From DATBGE01 sp036558125 (lineage in GTDB: Bacteria; Gemmatimonadota; Gemmatimonadetes; Gemmatimonadales; GWC2-71-9), in the NCBI GenBank assembly GCA_036558125.1, contig DATBGE010000149.1, positions 1-15,108 of the forward strand: a stretch of DNA of 15,108 nt, in the 5' to 3' direction. A program made the position numbers and the translations under genes. Position 1 is the first letter of the stretch; each line of letters starts with the position of its first letter. This document shows positions 5,988 through 13,924 of the stretch, piece after piece. The notes under the pieces are model-generated. The model was not told the DNA's origin and did no database searches. It saw only the letters and a list, made by a program, of their open reading frames with translations.

Positions 5988-6118
5988 GGCTGAACAATAG
6001 TACGTTGATGCCCTCGCGTGAAACCTGCTGGACTCCGCTTCGTCAGGCAGTCGTTCCGCGTTCCAAGTAGCGCTTTCGGCCCCCGGCCGTCCCCTCCATT
6101 ACGAAGTGCGGTGATCCG

Positions 6119-9100
6119 ATGAAGCTGTCGGATGTGTCCATCAGGCGCCCGGTGCTCGCCAGCATGCTGAGTGTCGGGCTGGTGGTCTTCGGTATCATCG
6201 GGTATTCCCGGCTACCAGTCCGGGATTATCCGGATATCGACCCCCCAATCATCTCGGTCACCACGGTTCTGCCCGGGGCGGATCCCCAGGTGGTGGAATC
6301 GGCGGTTACCGATGTGCTCGAAGAGGAACTGAGCACAGTCGCCGGCCTCCGCACCCTCACCAGCTCGAGCGCCGAGGAGGTCAGCAACATCACCCTCGAG
6401 TTCACCCTCGATAAGAACGTCGACGTCGTTTCCCAGGACGTCCGGGACAAGGTCTCCCGGGTCCGGGGCAGGTTGCCGAGAGACATCGAAGAGCCGGTGG
6501 TCGCCAAGCAGGAAGCCGACGCCCAACCCTTCTACTGGATGGCGCTTTCGGGGGCCAACTACGACCTCTTACAGCTTTCTGACATTGCCGACCGGCGGGT
6601 CAAGGCCCGGCTGCAGAGCCTCTCCGGTGTGGGCAGCGCCCAGATCTTCGGCGAGCGCCGGTTCTCCATGCGGGTCTGGTTGTCGGCGCCTCAGCTGGCC
6701 GCACGCGGGCTGACGGTACAGGACGTCGAATCGGCCATCCAGAGCCGCAATGTCGAGGTTCCCGCCGGCCGGATCGAATCGGACCGCCGGGAATTTTCGG
6801 TGCGCTCGTTGGGCGAGCTGAAGACGCCGCTCGAGTTTGAAGATCTTGTCGTGACCGACCAGGGCGGGCAGCCGGTGCGGCTCAAGGACCTGGGGCGGGT
6901 CGAGCTGGGACCACGGGATGACCGTAGTACCCTCCGCTTCAAGGGCAATGCGGCCGTCGCCATCGGCGTGGTGCGCCAGTCCAAGGCCAATCTGATTCAG
7001 GTCGCCAAGGAAATCCGCAGCGAGCTGCCAGCGATTCAGGCCTCGCTGCCGCCGGGCGTCTCCATCGAGACGGCGTTCGATGGTTCGGAGTTCGTAACCC
7101 GCTCGATCAGTGAGGCGGAGGATACACTGCTCATTGCGGCGGTCCTGGTCATCATCATCATCTTCGTCTTTTTGAGAAATCTCCGGGCCACGATCATCCC
7201 GGGCTTGGCGATTCCCACGTCGATCATCGCGACCTTTGCGGTGATGTATTTCCTGGGCTTCTCCATCAACAACCTGACGCTGCTGGCCTTGATCCTGGCG
7301 ATCGGCATCGTGGTGGATGACGCGATCATCGTGCTGGAGAACGCCTACCGGCACCAGGAAGAGCTGCATGAATCACCCGAAGTCGCCGCCACCAATGGAA
7401 CTCGGGAGATTGCCTTCGCGGTGATTGCAACCACGATCTCTCTGGTCGCGGTCTTCACGCCGCTTGCGTTTCTTCAGGGCAACACCGGACGGCTGTTCAA
7501 CGAATTCGGTATCGCGGTCGCGGGATCGGTGATCATTTCAGGTTTCGTCGCGCTGACCCTGACCCCGATGCTGTGCGCCAAGATTCTGCGAGTGCCGCCC
7601 CGTCACGGAGCGTTGTTTCAGGTCTTCGAGAAGGGATTTCATGCCCTGACGACCGGGTACTCGCGCTCGCTGGCATGGACCATGAGGCATCGCCTTGTTG
7701 TGGTCCTAGCGGCCTTTGGAACCATCGGCTTTGCCTGGCTGCTGTTCAACAGTCTCAAGCGGGAATTCATCCCCGCGGACGACCAAGGCTGGTTCATGAC
7801 GGCCACCATCGCTCCCGAAGGCTCGTCGCTCTCGTTTACCGACGGGTACCAGAGGCAGGTGGAGCAGATAGTGGCTAAGGTGCCTGAGGTCGAGAGCTAC
7901 TTCAGCCTGGTGGGTTTCGGAGGGGTCAACAACGGGATCGTGTTCACCAAGCTGAAGGACTATAAGGATCGCAAACGCAGCGCGCAGCAGATCATCGGCG
8001 AGCTGCAGCCCCAGTTCTTCGGCATTGCGGGGCTCTTCGCCTTCGCGTTCAATCCCTCGGCGATCGGAGGGTTTGGTGGCAAACCGGTCCAGTTCGTGGT
8101 GCAGAATCCCGACTACTCGGCTCTCAGCACTGCAATGGATACGCTCGTCACCCGGGCGCGACAGATCCCCGGTCTGCTCAACGTCGACACCGATCTCCGG
8201 GTCAACAAGCCGCAGCTCAGCATCCATTTCGATCGCGATCGGGCCGAGGATCTCGGCGTGCCGGTGGACGCGATCGCTGGCACACTGCAGACCATGCTGG
8301 GGGGACGCAAAGTCAGCACCTTCACCCGGGACAACAAGCTGTACGACGTGGTGGTCCAACTCGATCCCGCCGAACGCGCGACACCATCGGATGTCTCGGG
8401 ACTCTACGTCAAGGGACGGAATGATCAGCTGGTCCAGCTCTCCGCGGTCACCCGTGTCGACGAAGGTGTAGCGCCCAAGCAGCTCAACCACTACAACCGG
8501 ATCGCGAACTTCACGATGGATGCGAGCCTGGCGCCCGGCTTCACCCTGGGTGAAGCGATCGACTCCCTGAACCGCCTCGCCAAGGAAGTCCTCCCTCGCG
8601 GCAGCACCACGGCTCTGGCCGGCGAGTCGCGGGAGCTGGAGGAGAGCGGGGGATCGCTCTACTTCGCGTTCATGCTGGCGCTGCTGGTGGTTTTCATGGT
8701 GCTGGCCTCGCAGTTCGAGTCGCTGCTCCACCCCTTTACGGTATTGCTGGCCGTGCCGCTCGCGGTGACCGGCGCGCTCATCGTACTGAAGCTGGCGGGA
8801 TCCACCATCAATCTGTACAGCGAGATCGGGATGATCCTGCTTATCGGATTGGTCACCAAGAACTCGATTCTGCTGGTGGAGTACGCCAACCAGCTGCAAG
8901 AGAAAGGGCTGACCCCCGTGGAGGCAATGCTGGAGGCCGGCCGCATCCGGCTTCGTCCGATCCTGATGACCTCGGTGGCGACCATCACCAGTGCGATCCC
9001 GGTCGCGTTGGGCCTCGGTGCCGGCTCGATCAGCCGTCGTCCGCTGGGCTACGCCATCGTAGGTGGCGTGTTCTTCTCCACCGCGCTGACGCTGTACCTC

Positions 9101-9190
9101 GTGCCCGTCGTCTATACCCTGCTCGACCGGCTCCGCCACAGGAAAGAAGCCAAGGTTCCCGCGGTGGTTCCGATCGAGGAGGTGTCGTGA
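6119..9190 (+). CDS. RND efflux pump, inner-membrane transporter (HAE1 family)
   Basis: The 1023-aa protein is a full-length hydrophobe/amphiphile RND exporter that should use the proton gradient to expel drugs or other amphiphiles through a tripartite channel. It has the family's opening (MKLSDVSIRRPVLASMLSV) with TM1 around residues 12-30. A porter/docking region follows, then TM helices at about 337-480, a second periplasmic region, and TM helices at about 848-1005. The proton-relay residues are present: Asp400-Asp401 in GIVVDDAIIVLEN and Lys914 in GLVTKNSILLVEYANQ. An internal-duplication layout is evident. The start is supported by GGTGATC (6110-6116). The substrate cannot be told from sequence. 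It heads an operon: the next gene starts inside its stop codon (GTGA 9187-9190). No clear promoter was found in 5988-6118, and no regulator gene adjoins it. Confidence 0.95.
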   Translation: MKLSDVSIRRPVLASMLSVGLVVFGIIGYSRLPVRDYPDIDPPIISVTTVLPGADPQVVESAVTDVLEEELSTVAGLRTLTSSSAEEVSNITLEFTLDKNVDVVSQDVRDKVSRVRGRLPRDIEEPVVAKQEADAQPFYWMALSGANYDLLQLSDIADRRVKARLQSLSGVGSAQIFGERRFSMRVWLSAPQLAARGLTVQDVESAIQSRNVEVPAGRIESDRREFSVRSLGELKTPLEFEDLVVTDQGGQPVRLKDLGRVELGPRDDRSTLRFKGNAAVAIGVVRQSKANLIQVAKEIRSELPAIQASLPPGVSIETAFDGSEFVTRSISEAEDTLLIAAVLVIIIIFVFLRNLRATIIPGLAIPTSIIATFAVMYFLGFSINNLTLLALILAIGIVVDDAIIVLENAYRHQEELHESPEVAATNGTREIAFAVIATTISLVAVFTPLAFLQGNTGRLFNEFGIAVAGSVIISGFVALTLTPMLCAKILRVPPRHGALFQVFEKGFHALTTGYSRSLAWTMRHRLVVVLAAFGTIGFAWLLFNSLKREFIPADDQGWFMTATIAPEGSSLSFTDGYQRQVEQIVAKVPEVESYFSLVGFGGVNNGIVFTKLKDYKDRKRSAQQIIGELQPQFFGIAGLFAFAFNPSAIGGFGGKPVQFVVQNPDYSALSTAMDTLVTRARQIPGLLNVDTDLRVNKPQLSIHFDRDRAEDLGVPVDAIAGTLQTMLGGRKVSTFTRDNKLYDVVVQLDPAERATPSDVSGLYVKGRNDQLVQLSAVTRVDEGVAPKQLNHYNRIANFTMDASLAPGFTLGEAIDSLNRLAKEVLPRGSTTALAGESRELEESGGSLYFAFMLALLVVFMVLASQFESLLHPFTVLLAVPLAVTGALIVLKLAGSTINLYSEIGMILLIGLVTKNSILLVEYANQLQEKGLTPVEAMLEAGRIRLRPILMTSVATITSAIPVALGLGAGSISRRPLGYAIVGGVFFSTALTLYLVPVVYTLLDRLRHRKEAKVPAVVPIEEVS

Positions 9191-10473
9191 TCCTACCGCT
9201 GCTGCTCCTGCTTCAGGCCGCGCCGGTAGCCCAGGATACGATCCCCCGCGTCACCCTGCGGGAGGCGCTGCAGCGCGCCGTCAAGTTGAATCCCGACTAT
9301 GTCCAGTCTCTTGGCTTCCTGAATGAAGCGGAATGGGCCCGGACCGCCGCGCGCATCGCCTTCGTCCTGCCGGCTGTATCGGTGAGTCTCGACATCACCA
9401 AGTACTCCCAGCCGTTCTTCAACCTGGGCACCGGCGGCCTCCAATCGACCTCGGTGGTGTTCCAGGCCAATGCTCGTTACGAGCTGTCGGTTCGGAAGTT
9501 CACCGACCTCTCCCGCACGAGCGCCGAGCTCGAATCGGCCGATGCGACTGAGATGCAGCGGCGCTTTGCCGCGGCGATGCTCACGGAGCAGGCCTATTAC
9601 AACGTGCTCGCTGAAGGAGAGCTAACGCGGTTCGCGCGCGAACGGATGGACCGCGCAGACGAGCAACTCGGAGTTGCCCGCGCCCGGGTTGAAACCGGCG
9701 CCGCCGTGCAAACCGACTCCCTCGAGGCTCGGCTCGAATTCACTCGCTCCCGAGTCCTTCTGCGACTGAGGGAAACTGCGTTGAGCGTGGCCCGCCTCGA
9801 GCTGGGCCGCCGGGTCGGGCTTCCCGGGCCGGTCGAAGCCGCACCGTTGGACACCACACGGGCGCCCGACCTCCCGATCACGCTGCCGGATGCAGTCACC
9901 AAGGCACTCGAACAGGGTCCGGACTATCGCGTGGCTCGGGCCAACGAGCGGGCGGCGAAGGCGTTCCTCAAGGGTCAGCAGGGCGCTTATCTGCCGGTCA
10001 TCGTGCTCGACGGGAACCATTCCCGCTTCGACACCCAGGTGTTTCCCAACGCGGCGAATTTTTCCTCGCTGAACCTGGGCATCCGCCTGCCGATTTGGGA
10101 CAACGGACAGCGCGAGCTGGCGATCAAGCAGGCCCGCACCCAGAGCGAGGTGGCCAAAGCGCTACGCAATGATCTCGAGCGGGCCGCGGCGCGCGACGTG
10201 ACCTTTGCGTACGAGGGATACGAGACCGCTCGCTTCAGTACCGACCTCGCCGCGGAAGCCGTGCAGGTCGCCCAGGAGAACTATCGGGTGCAGGATGTCC
10301 GCTATCGCGCGGGCGCCAGCACCATCATCGATCTGTTGAGCGCCCAGAATGGATTGAGCGACGCCGAGGCCGTGCTGGTACAGGCGCGCTACGCCAACTT
10401 GCTGGCGCTCGCCGGGCTCGAAAGCATTCTTGGCGAGCGTCTGTTCCCGGAACGACTTGGAGAAGGCTTGTGA
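9187..10473 (+). CDS. TolC-family outer-membrane efflux channel
   Basis: This 428-aa outer-membrane factor should form the trimeric exit duct for the adjoining RND pump. Two OEP repeats are visible: the first opens with VTLREALQRAVKLNPDY (about residues 18-34), the second with ITLPDAVTKALEQGPDYRVA (about 230-250). Each is followed by long coiled helices rich in Ala, Arg and Glu. The C-terminal repeat has VQVAQENYRVQDVRYRAGAS and a LLSAQNGLSDAE helix, typical of the family. The GTG start overlaps the pump's stop codon by four bases, and GAGGAGGTG (9176-9184) is an excellent ribosome site. The predicted signal peptide (MILPLLLLLQAAPVA) is very short and lacks the usual basic residues. The channel sits before the adaptor, an unusual order. 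Confidence 0.92.
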   Translation: MILPLLLLLQAAPVAQDTIPRVTLREALQRAVKLNPDYVQSLGFLNEAEWARTAARIAFVLPAVSVSLDITKYSQPFFNLGTGGLQSTSVVFQANARYELSVRKFTDLSRTSAELESADATEMQRRFAAAMLTEQAYYNVLAEGELTRFARERMDRADEQLGVARARVETGAAVQTDSLEARLEFTRSRVLLRLRETALSVARLELGRRVGLPGPVEAAPLDTTRAPDLPITLPDAVTKALEQGPDYRVARANERAAKAFLKGQQGAYLPVIVLDGNHSRFDTQVFPNAANFSSLNLGIRLPIWDNGQRELAIKQARTQSEVAKALRNDLERAAARDVTFAYEGYETARFSTDLAAEAVQVAQENYRVQDVRYRAGASTIIDLLSAQNGLSDAEAVLVQARYANLLALAGLESILGERLFPERLGEGL

Positions 10474-11579
10474 TTCGCCTCATCCTGGTTCCCGCGCTTG
10501 CGTTGCTTCTGGCCTGCGGCAAGAAATCGGCGGCCGCCGGCGATGGAGGTCCCGGCGGCGGTGGTCCTCCTCCCATGCCGATCGAGGTCGCGGTCGCGAA
10601 GCAGGACACGGTTGTCGATGCGATCAGTGCCACCGGGCAGGTCGAGCCGGTGCAACAAGTGGAACTGCGGCCGGAAATCGAGGGGCGATTGGTCGAAATT
10701 CTGGTGCGTGAAGGATCGGAAGTCACAGCAGGCCAACCGCTCTTTCGCATCGACGATCAGGAGCTGAAAGCGGAAGTCGCCCGCGCCGAGGCCGATCGCG
10801 ACCTGGCGACCCAGGCCCTGAAGCGGGCCCAGGAACTCACCCAGAAGAACGCGTCATCGACAGCCGACCTGGAGCGGGCCGAGGCGACGGCACGAATGAC
10901 TCAGGCGCAGTTGGATCTGCTGAAGGTCCGGCTCGCAAGGACCACCGTCCGCGCTCCGTTCGGCGGCGTTTCGGGCCAGCGGTTCGTCAGCATCGGCGAC
11001 TACGTGACCACGAGCGACAAGCTGGCGTCGCTCCAGACGGTGAATCCGCAGCGGATCGCTTTCGCGGTGCCGGAACGTTACGCCAGCCGGTTGAGCCGGG
11101 GCCAGCGGGTCGTGTTCCGGGTCGCGTCGCTCTCCGGGCAGGAGTTTCAGGGCACCGTGGATTTCGTGGATCCGGTGGTCCAGCTGCCGGCGCGCACCAT
11201 TCTGGTCAAAGCGTTGGTGCCTAACGGGCGCCGTCAGCTCCAAGCGGGCATGTTCGTCGAAGTGCGTCTCGCGACCGAAGTACGGCCCCGGGCCGTCGTC
11301 GTTCCCGAAGACGCGATCGTGCCGCTGCAGCGCGCTTACTATGTGTGGATCGTCACCGATAACAAAGCCAGCCGGCACCAGGTTGAGATCGGCGTGCGCT
11401 CGCCCGGTTTTGTCGAGGTGAAGAGCGGGGTTCAGGCCGGTGAACAAGTCGTGGTCGGGGGCCAGGAACGCCTCGCGGAAGGTGCCCCGGTCATGGCGAC
11501 GGTCGTCGAGCGCGGTCCGGGCATCCCCGGAGACAGCGGCGGACCGGCTACCAAAGTGGATAGCGGCGGAAAGGACTGA
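10470..11579 (+). CDS. RND periplasmic adaptor (membrane fusion protein), lipoprotein
   Basis: This 369-aa protein should link the pump to the outer-membrane channel. The N-terminus is a lipoprotein signal with lipobox LLAC (lipidated Cys16), followed by a Gly/Pro-rich linker. Next comes the lipoyl/barrel-sandwich half motif (ATGQVEPVQQVELRPEIEGR, then LVREGSEVTAGQPLFRIDDQ), an alpha-helical hairpin at about 90-150, and the second lipoyl half (TTVRAPFGGVSG). A beta-barrel and a membrane-proximal domain end near VEIGVRSPGFVEVKSGVQAG. A low-complexity Gly/Pro/Asp tail closes it. Its GTG start overlaps the channel gene's stop (GTGA 10470-10473), and GGAGAAGG (10459-10466) is the ribosome site. 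The stop is in the same frame as the following peptidase gene. Confidence 0.93.
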   Translation: MIRLILVPALALLLACGKKSAAAGDGGPGGGGPPPMPIEVAVAKQDTVVDAISATGQVEPVQQVELRPEIEGRLVEILVREGSEVTAGQPLFRIDDQELKAEVARAEADRDLATQALKRAQELTQKNASSTADLERAEATARMTQAQLDLLKVRLARTTVRAPFGGVSGQRFVSIGDYVTTSDKLASLQTVNPQRIAFAVPERYASRLSRGQRVVFRVASLSGQEFQGTVDFVDPVVQLPARTILVKALVPNGRRQLQAGMFVEVRLATEVRPRAVVVPEDAIVPLQRAYYVWIVTDNKASRHQVEIGVRSPGFVEVKSGVQAGEQVVVGGQERLAEGAPVMATVVERGPGIPGDSGGPATKVDSGGKD

Positions 11580-11603
11580 CGGCTGGGCAAGTCACCAAGC
11601 GTC

Positions 11604-13175
11604 TTGGGCGGGTTGTTGCTGGCGGCGGCACTGGGCGGCGCACCCCTCACCGCGCAGACCACGCGGCCGGAGCGCACGCAATTCCGCGAGACCTCGACCC
11701 ACGCGGATGTTCTGGCCTTTCTCGATTCGCTCCAGAAGCTCGGCGCCGGGCTTCGGATCGGAACTCTGGGCTCGAGTCCCCAAGGGCGGCGAATTCCCTA
11801 CGTGATCGCCGCCCGGCCGATGGTGGATTCTCCCGGCTCCGCCCACCGCAGCGGTAAACCCATCCTGTACATCCAGGGGAACATCCACGCCGGTGAAGTC
11901 GAAGGAAAAGAAGCGGCGCAGATGCTGCTGCGTGATCTCACCCTCGGCAGCCTCCGTCCTCTGCTCGACAGCGTCATCCTGCTCGTGGTCCCGATCTACA
12001 ACACCGACGGAAACGACGACTTCGCGCCCGGAGAGACAAATCGCCCGGGCCAGAACGGTCCCGCCATCGTAGGGCGCAATACCAACGGCCAGGGTCTCAA
12101 TCTCAACCGCGACTATGTAAAGCTCGAAGCCCCCGAGACCCGCGGGGCACTGGCACTTCTGGCAGAGTGGGAACCCGATTTCTTCATCGATCTTCATACC
12201 ACCAACGGCAGCTATCACGGCTACGCCCTCACCTACGCGCCGGGTCTCAATCCCAACAGCGGTCCGGCCAACGACTACGTGCGCGACCACTTCCTCCCGC
12301 TGATCAGAGAGCGGATGCGCAAACGGCACAAGGAAGAGGTCTTCTGGTACGGCAACTTTCGCAATCAGAATCCCGATTCCCTCGTGCAAGGCTGGGAGAC
12401 CTACGACGCCCGTCCCCGCTTCGGGACCAACGCATGGGGCCTGAAGGGACGTCTGGCGATCTTGAGCGAGGGCTACAGCAACGCGCCGTTCAAGGACCGC
12501 ATCGAGGCGACCTACAACTTCGTGCGGGAGATCCTGGCCCTCGCGGCCGAAGAGCGGGCGCGGGTGCGAGCGGTGGTCGAAGCGGCCGATGCCTGGCTGC
12601 CCGATTCGGTCACGCTGCATTCAGTACTGGGGCCACCGACCCAGCAGGATGTGATAGCGGAGATCACCCAGCCGGAGGGAGAAGGGAACGGCGGGTTCGC
12701 GCGGCGCAAGCGAAGCGGCGTCTATAGGACGATCCGGATGCCGGTCTTCGACCGATTTGTCCCGGCGCTGCGGGAAGCTCGGCCAGCTGCGTATCTGATT
12801 CCCCCCGAGCATGCCGACCTGGTCGCCCTGCTCCGGGTCCAGGGGGTGATCGTCTTCCGGTCCAGCGCCTGGCGAGGCAACGCGGAGCGGTTCACGGTGG
12901 ACAGCGTGAACCTGACGGCCACGGTTTTCGAAGGCCACCGGGCCGTGGGCTTGGTCGGCCGCTGGGCTTCCGGTGAGGTGACGATGCCGGAGGGATGGTT
13001 CTACGTTCCGACATCCCAAAGGCTTGGCGTTTTCGCCAGCTACATGCTGGAGCCGATGAGTGAAGATGGCTTCATTACCTGGAACATCCTCGATCGGGAC
13101 GTCGCGGTAGGTAGCCTGTTTCCCATCTCGCGCCTCCGTCAGCCCCTCGTGGCGCAAATGGAGATGGTGCAATAA
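11604..13175 (+). CDS. Secreted M14-family zinc carboxypeptidase
   Basis: This is a 523-aa metallopeptidase (from TTG 11604) with an N-terminal hydrophobic stretch ending in PLTA before Gln-Thr-Thr, so it is exported. The M14 zinc site is visible: His95 and Glu98 in GNIHAGEVEGKEA, and His198 in FIDLHTTNGSYHG. Between them lie an NTDGND block and a GQGLNLNRDYVKLEAPE block, where family members bind the substrate carboxylate. Glu289 in LSEGYSNAPF is a candidate catalytic glutamate. Residues from about 330 on form a second domain that I cannot assign, ending in a strand-rich tail. The real start may be CTG 11583: AAAGGA (11570-11575) lies seven bases before it and it adds a Lys to the signal peptide. 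It begins within 25 bases of the adaptor's stop, so co-transcription with the efflux operon is likely. It may trim peptides in the periplasm or outside. Confidence 0.87.
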   Translation: MGGLLLAAALGGAPLTAQTTRPERTQFRETSTHADVLAFLDSLQKLGAGLRIGTLGSSPQGRRIPYVIAARPMVDSPGSAHRSGKPILYIQGNIHAGEVEGKEAAQMLLRDLTLGSLRPLLDSVILLVVPIYNTDGNDDFAPGETNRPGQNGPAIVGRNTNGQGLNLNRDYVKLEAPETRGALALLAEWEPDFFIDLHTTNGSYHGYALTYAPGLNPNSGPANDYVRDHFLPLIRERMRKRHKEEVFWYGNFRNQNPDSLVQGWETYDARPRFGTNAWGLKGRLAILSEGYSNAPFKDRIEATYNFVREILALAAEERARVRAVVEAADAWLPDSVTLHSVLGPPTQQDVIAEITQPEGEGNGGFARRKRSGVYRTIRMPVFDRFVPALREARPAAYLIPPEHADLVALLRVQGVIVFRSSAWRGNAERFTVDSVNLTATVFEGHRAVGLVGRWASGEVTMPEGWFYVPTSQRLGVFASYMLEPMSEDGFITWNILDRDVAVGSLFPISRLRQPLVAQMEMVQ

Positions 13176-13227
13176 GTTGCAAATCTCGAATTTGAGGTCT
13201 CAGAGGTTTCGAAACTGGGAACCGCGC

Positions 13228-13269
13228 ACTGAGAAACTCATTACTAAGTACTAGGTAATTCTCCTCAGT
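13228..13269. repeat. Nested imperfect palindrome between peptidase and peroxiredoxin genes
   Basis: An inner 20-base palindrome (ATTACTAAGT then ACTAGGTAAT, 13240-13259, eight of ten pairs matched) is flanked by ACTGAG (13228-13233) and CTCAGT (13264-13269) around nearly the same centre. It could end transcription of the efflux-peptidase unit or be a degraded mobile palindrome. The middle also splits into two 7-bp units, TACTAAG and TACTAGG. Confidence 0.45.
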
Positions 13270-13287
13270 CCTTTCCCTTCTCGACTC

Positions 13288-13752
13288 ATGCTCAAGCCCG
13301 GCTCCCCCGCTCCCGACTTCTCCCTTCCCAGTGACGCCGGTGGGACCGTGTCGCTCAAGAGCCTTCGGGGCAAGCCCGTGGTGCTCTATTTCTACCCCAA
13401 GGACGACACCAGCGGTTGTACGGTCGAAGCGTGTGAGTTCCGCGACAGCTGGAAGACCGTCCAGGGACTCGGCGCGGTCGTGCTGGGTGTGTCGCCGGAC
13501 AGTGCAGCGTCGCACCAGAAATTCAAGAAGAAGTACACGCTGCCATTCCCCCTGCTGGCCGACGAGGATCACTCGGTCGCGGAGGCCTATGGCGCCTGGG
13601 GGGAGAAGTCGATGTACGGGCGGAAGTACAAGGGGATTTTACGGACGACCTACTTGATCGATGGGAAGGGGAGCGTTGCCAGAGTCTTCGAAAAAGTGAA
13701 GCCCAAGGGCCACGCGAAGGAGGTCCTGGAGGCTCTGGAGGCCATGGGTTAG
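13288..13752 (+). CDS. bcp: Thioredoxin-dependent peroxiredoxin, Bcp/PrxQ type
   Basis: This 154-aa cytoplasmic enzyme reduces hydrogen peroxide and organic hydroperoxides using thioredoxin. It has the family's typical length and fold order. The N-terminus is GSPAPDFSLPSDAGGTVSL, then LRGKPVVLYFYPKDDTSGCT with the peroxidatic Cys44. The resolving Cys49 lies five residues later in VEACEFRD, the arrangement of atypical 2-Cys PrxQ. The GVSPDSAASHQKF and PFPLLADEDHSVAEAYGAWG blocks are also characteristic. The second half ends with RTTYLIDGKGSVARVF. The ATG lacks an obvious Shine-Dalgarno sequence (CT-rich upstream). The gene is probably a separate transcription unit, with the palindrome upstream and a perfect inverted repeat just downstream. 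Confidence 0.95.
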   Translation: MLKPGSPAPDFSLPSDAGGTVSLKSLRGKPVVLYFYPKDDTSGCTVEACEFRDSWKTVQGLGAVVLGVSPDSAASHQKFKKKYTLPFPLLADEDHSVAEAYGAWGEKSMYGRKYKGILRTTYLIDGKGSVARVFEKVKPKGHAKEVLEALEAMG

Positions 13753-13763
13753 CGGCTTCCCAG

Positions 13764-13779
13764 AGTGACGGGCGTCACT
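13764..13779. promoter_or_regulatory. Perfect inverted repeat upstream of the OmpA-family promoter
   Basis: AGTGACG, GG, CGTCACT is a perfect 7+2+7 palindrome. It lies 20 bases before the -35 of the OmpA-family gene and 12 bases after the peroxiredoxin stop. It could be a regulator's binding site or a weak hairpin ending the peroxiredoxin message (no T run follows). Confidence 0.45.
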
Positions 13780-13799
13780 TATCTAAGTCTAAAGGGCAG

Positions 13800-13829
13800 T
13801 TGACTGGGCGCAACAGAGGGAGATATTAG
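13800..13829 (+). promoter_or_regulatory. Sigma70-type promoter of the OmpA-family gene
   Basis: TTGACT (13800-13805), an 18-base spacer and TATTAG (13824-13829). It predicts a start near 13836 and a leader of about 89 bases. Both hexamers are close to consensus. Confidence 0.6.
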
Positions 13830-13876
13830 CCTCGATTGTCCGCCTCAAGGCCGGGTGCGGACCGTCGTGTTGGACA

Positions 13877-13898
13877 AGCCCCGTTTCGGGACGGGGCT
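13877..13898 (+). promoter_or_regulatory. Stem-loop in the 5' leader of the OmpA-family mRNA
   Basis: AGCCCCGT (13877-13884) pairs perfectly with ACGGGGCT (13891-13898) around the loop TTCGGG. No T run follows, so it is not a terminator. Leader stem-loops stabilise the ompA message in E. coli; a like role here is inference. Confidence 0.5.
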
Positions 13899-13924
13899 CC
13901 GCTCAATTACGTATGGGAGGTCGC

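Noticed and set aside
5988..6118. Promoter of the efflux operon
   Set aside because: I looked for hexamers at standard spacing and found only poor matches, so none is reported.
7706..9139. A 477-aa open frame on the minus strand opposite the RND pump gene
   Set aside because: It is wholly antisense to a well-conserved coding region, its translation is His/Arg/Gln-rich without family features, and long antisense frames are expected in GC-rich genes.
11592..12620. A 342-aa minus-strand frame opposite the M14 peptidase
   Set aside because: The plus strand carries the zinc-site motifs and signal peptide. The antisense product has no recognisable features.
10470..13175. Readthrough fusion of the adaptor and the peptidase, which share a frame separated by one TGA
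   Set aside because: The peptidase has its own signal peptide just after the stop and a ribosome-site-like AAAGGA before it, so separate translation is far more likely. No recoding signal was seen.
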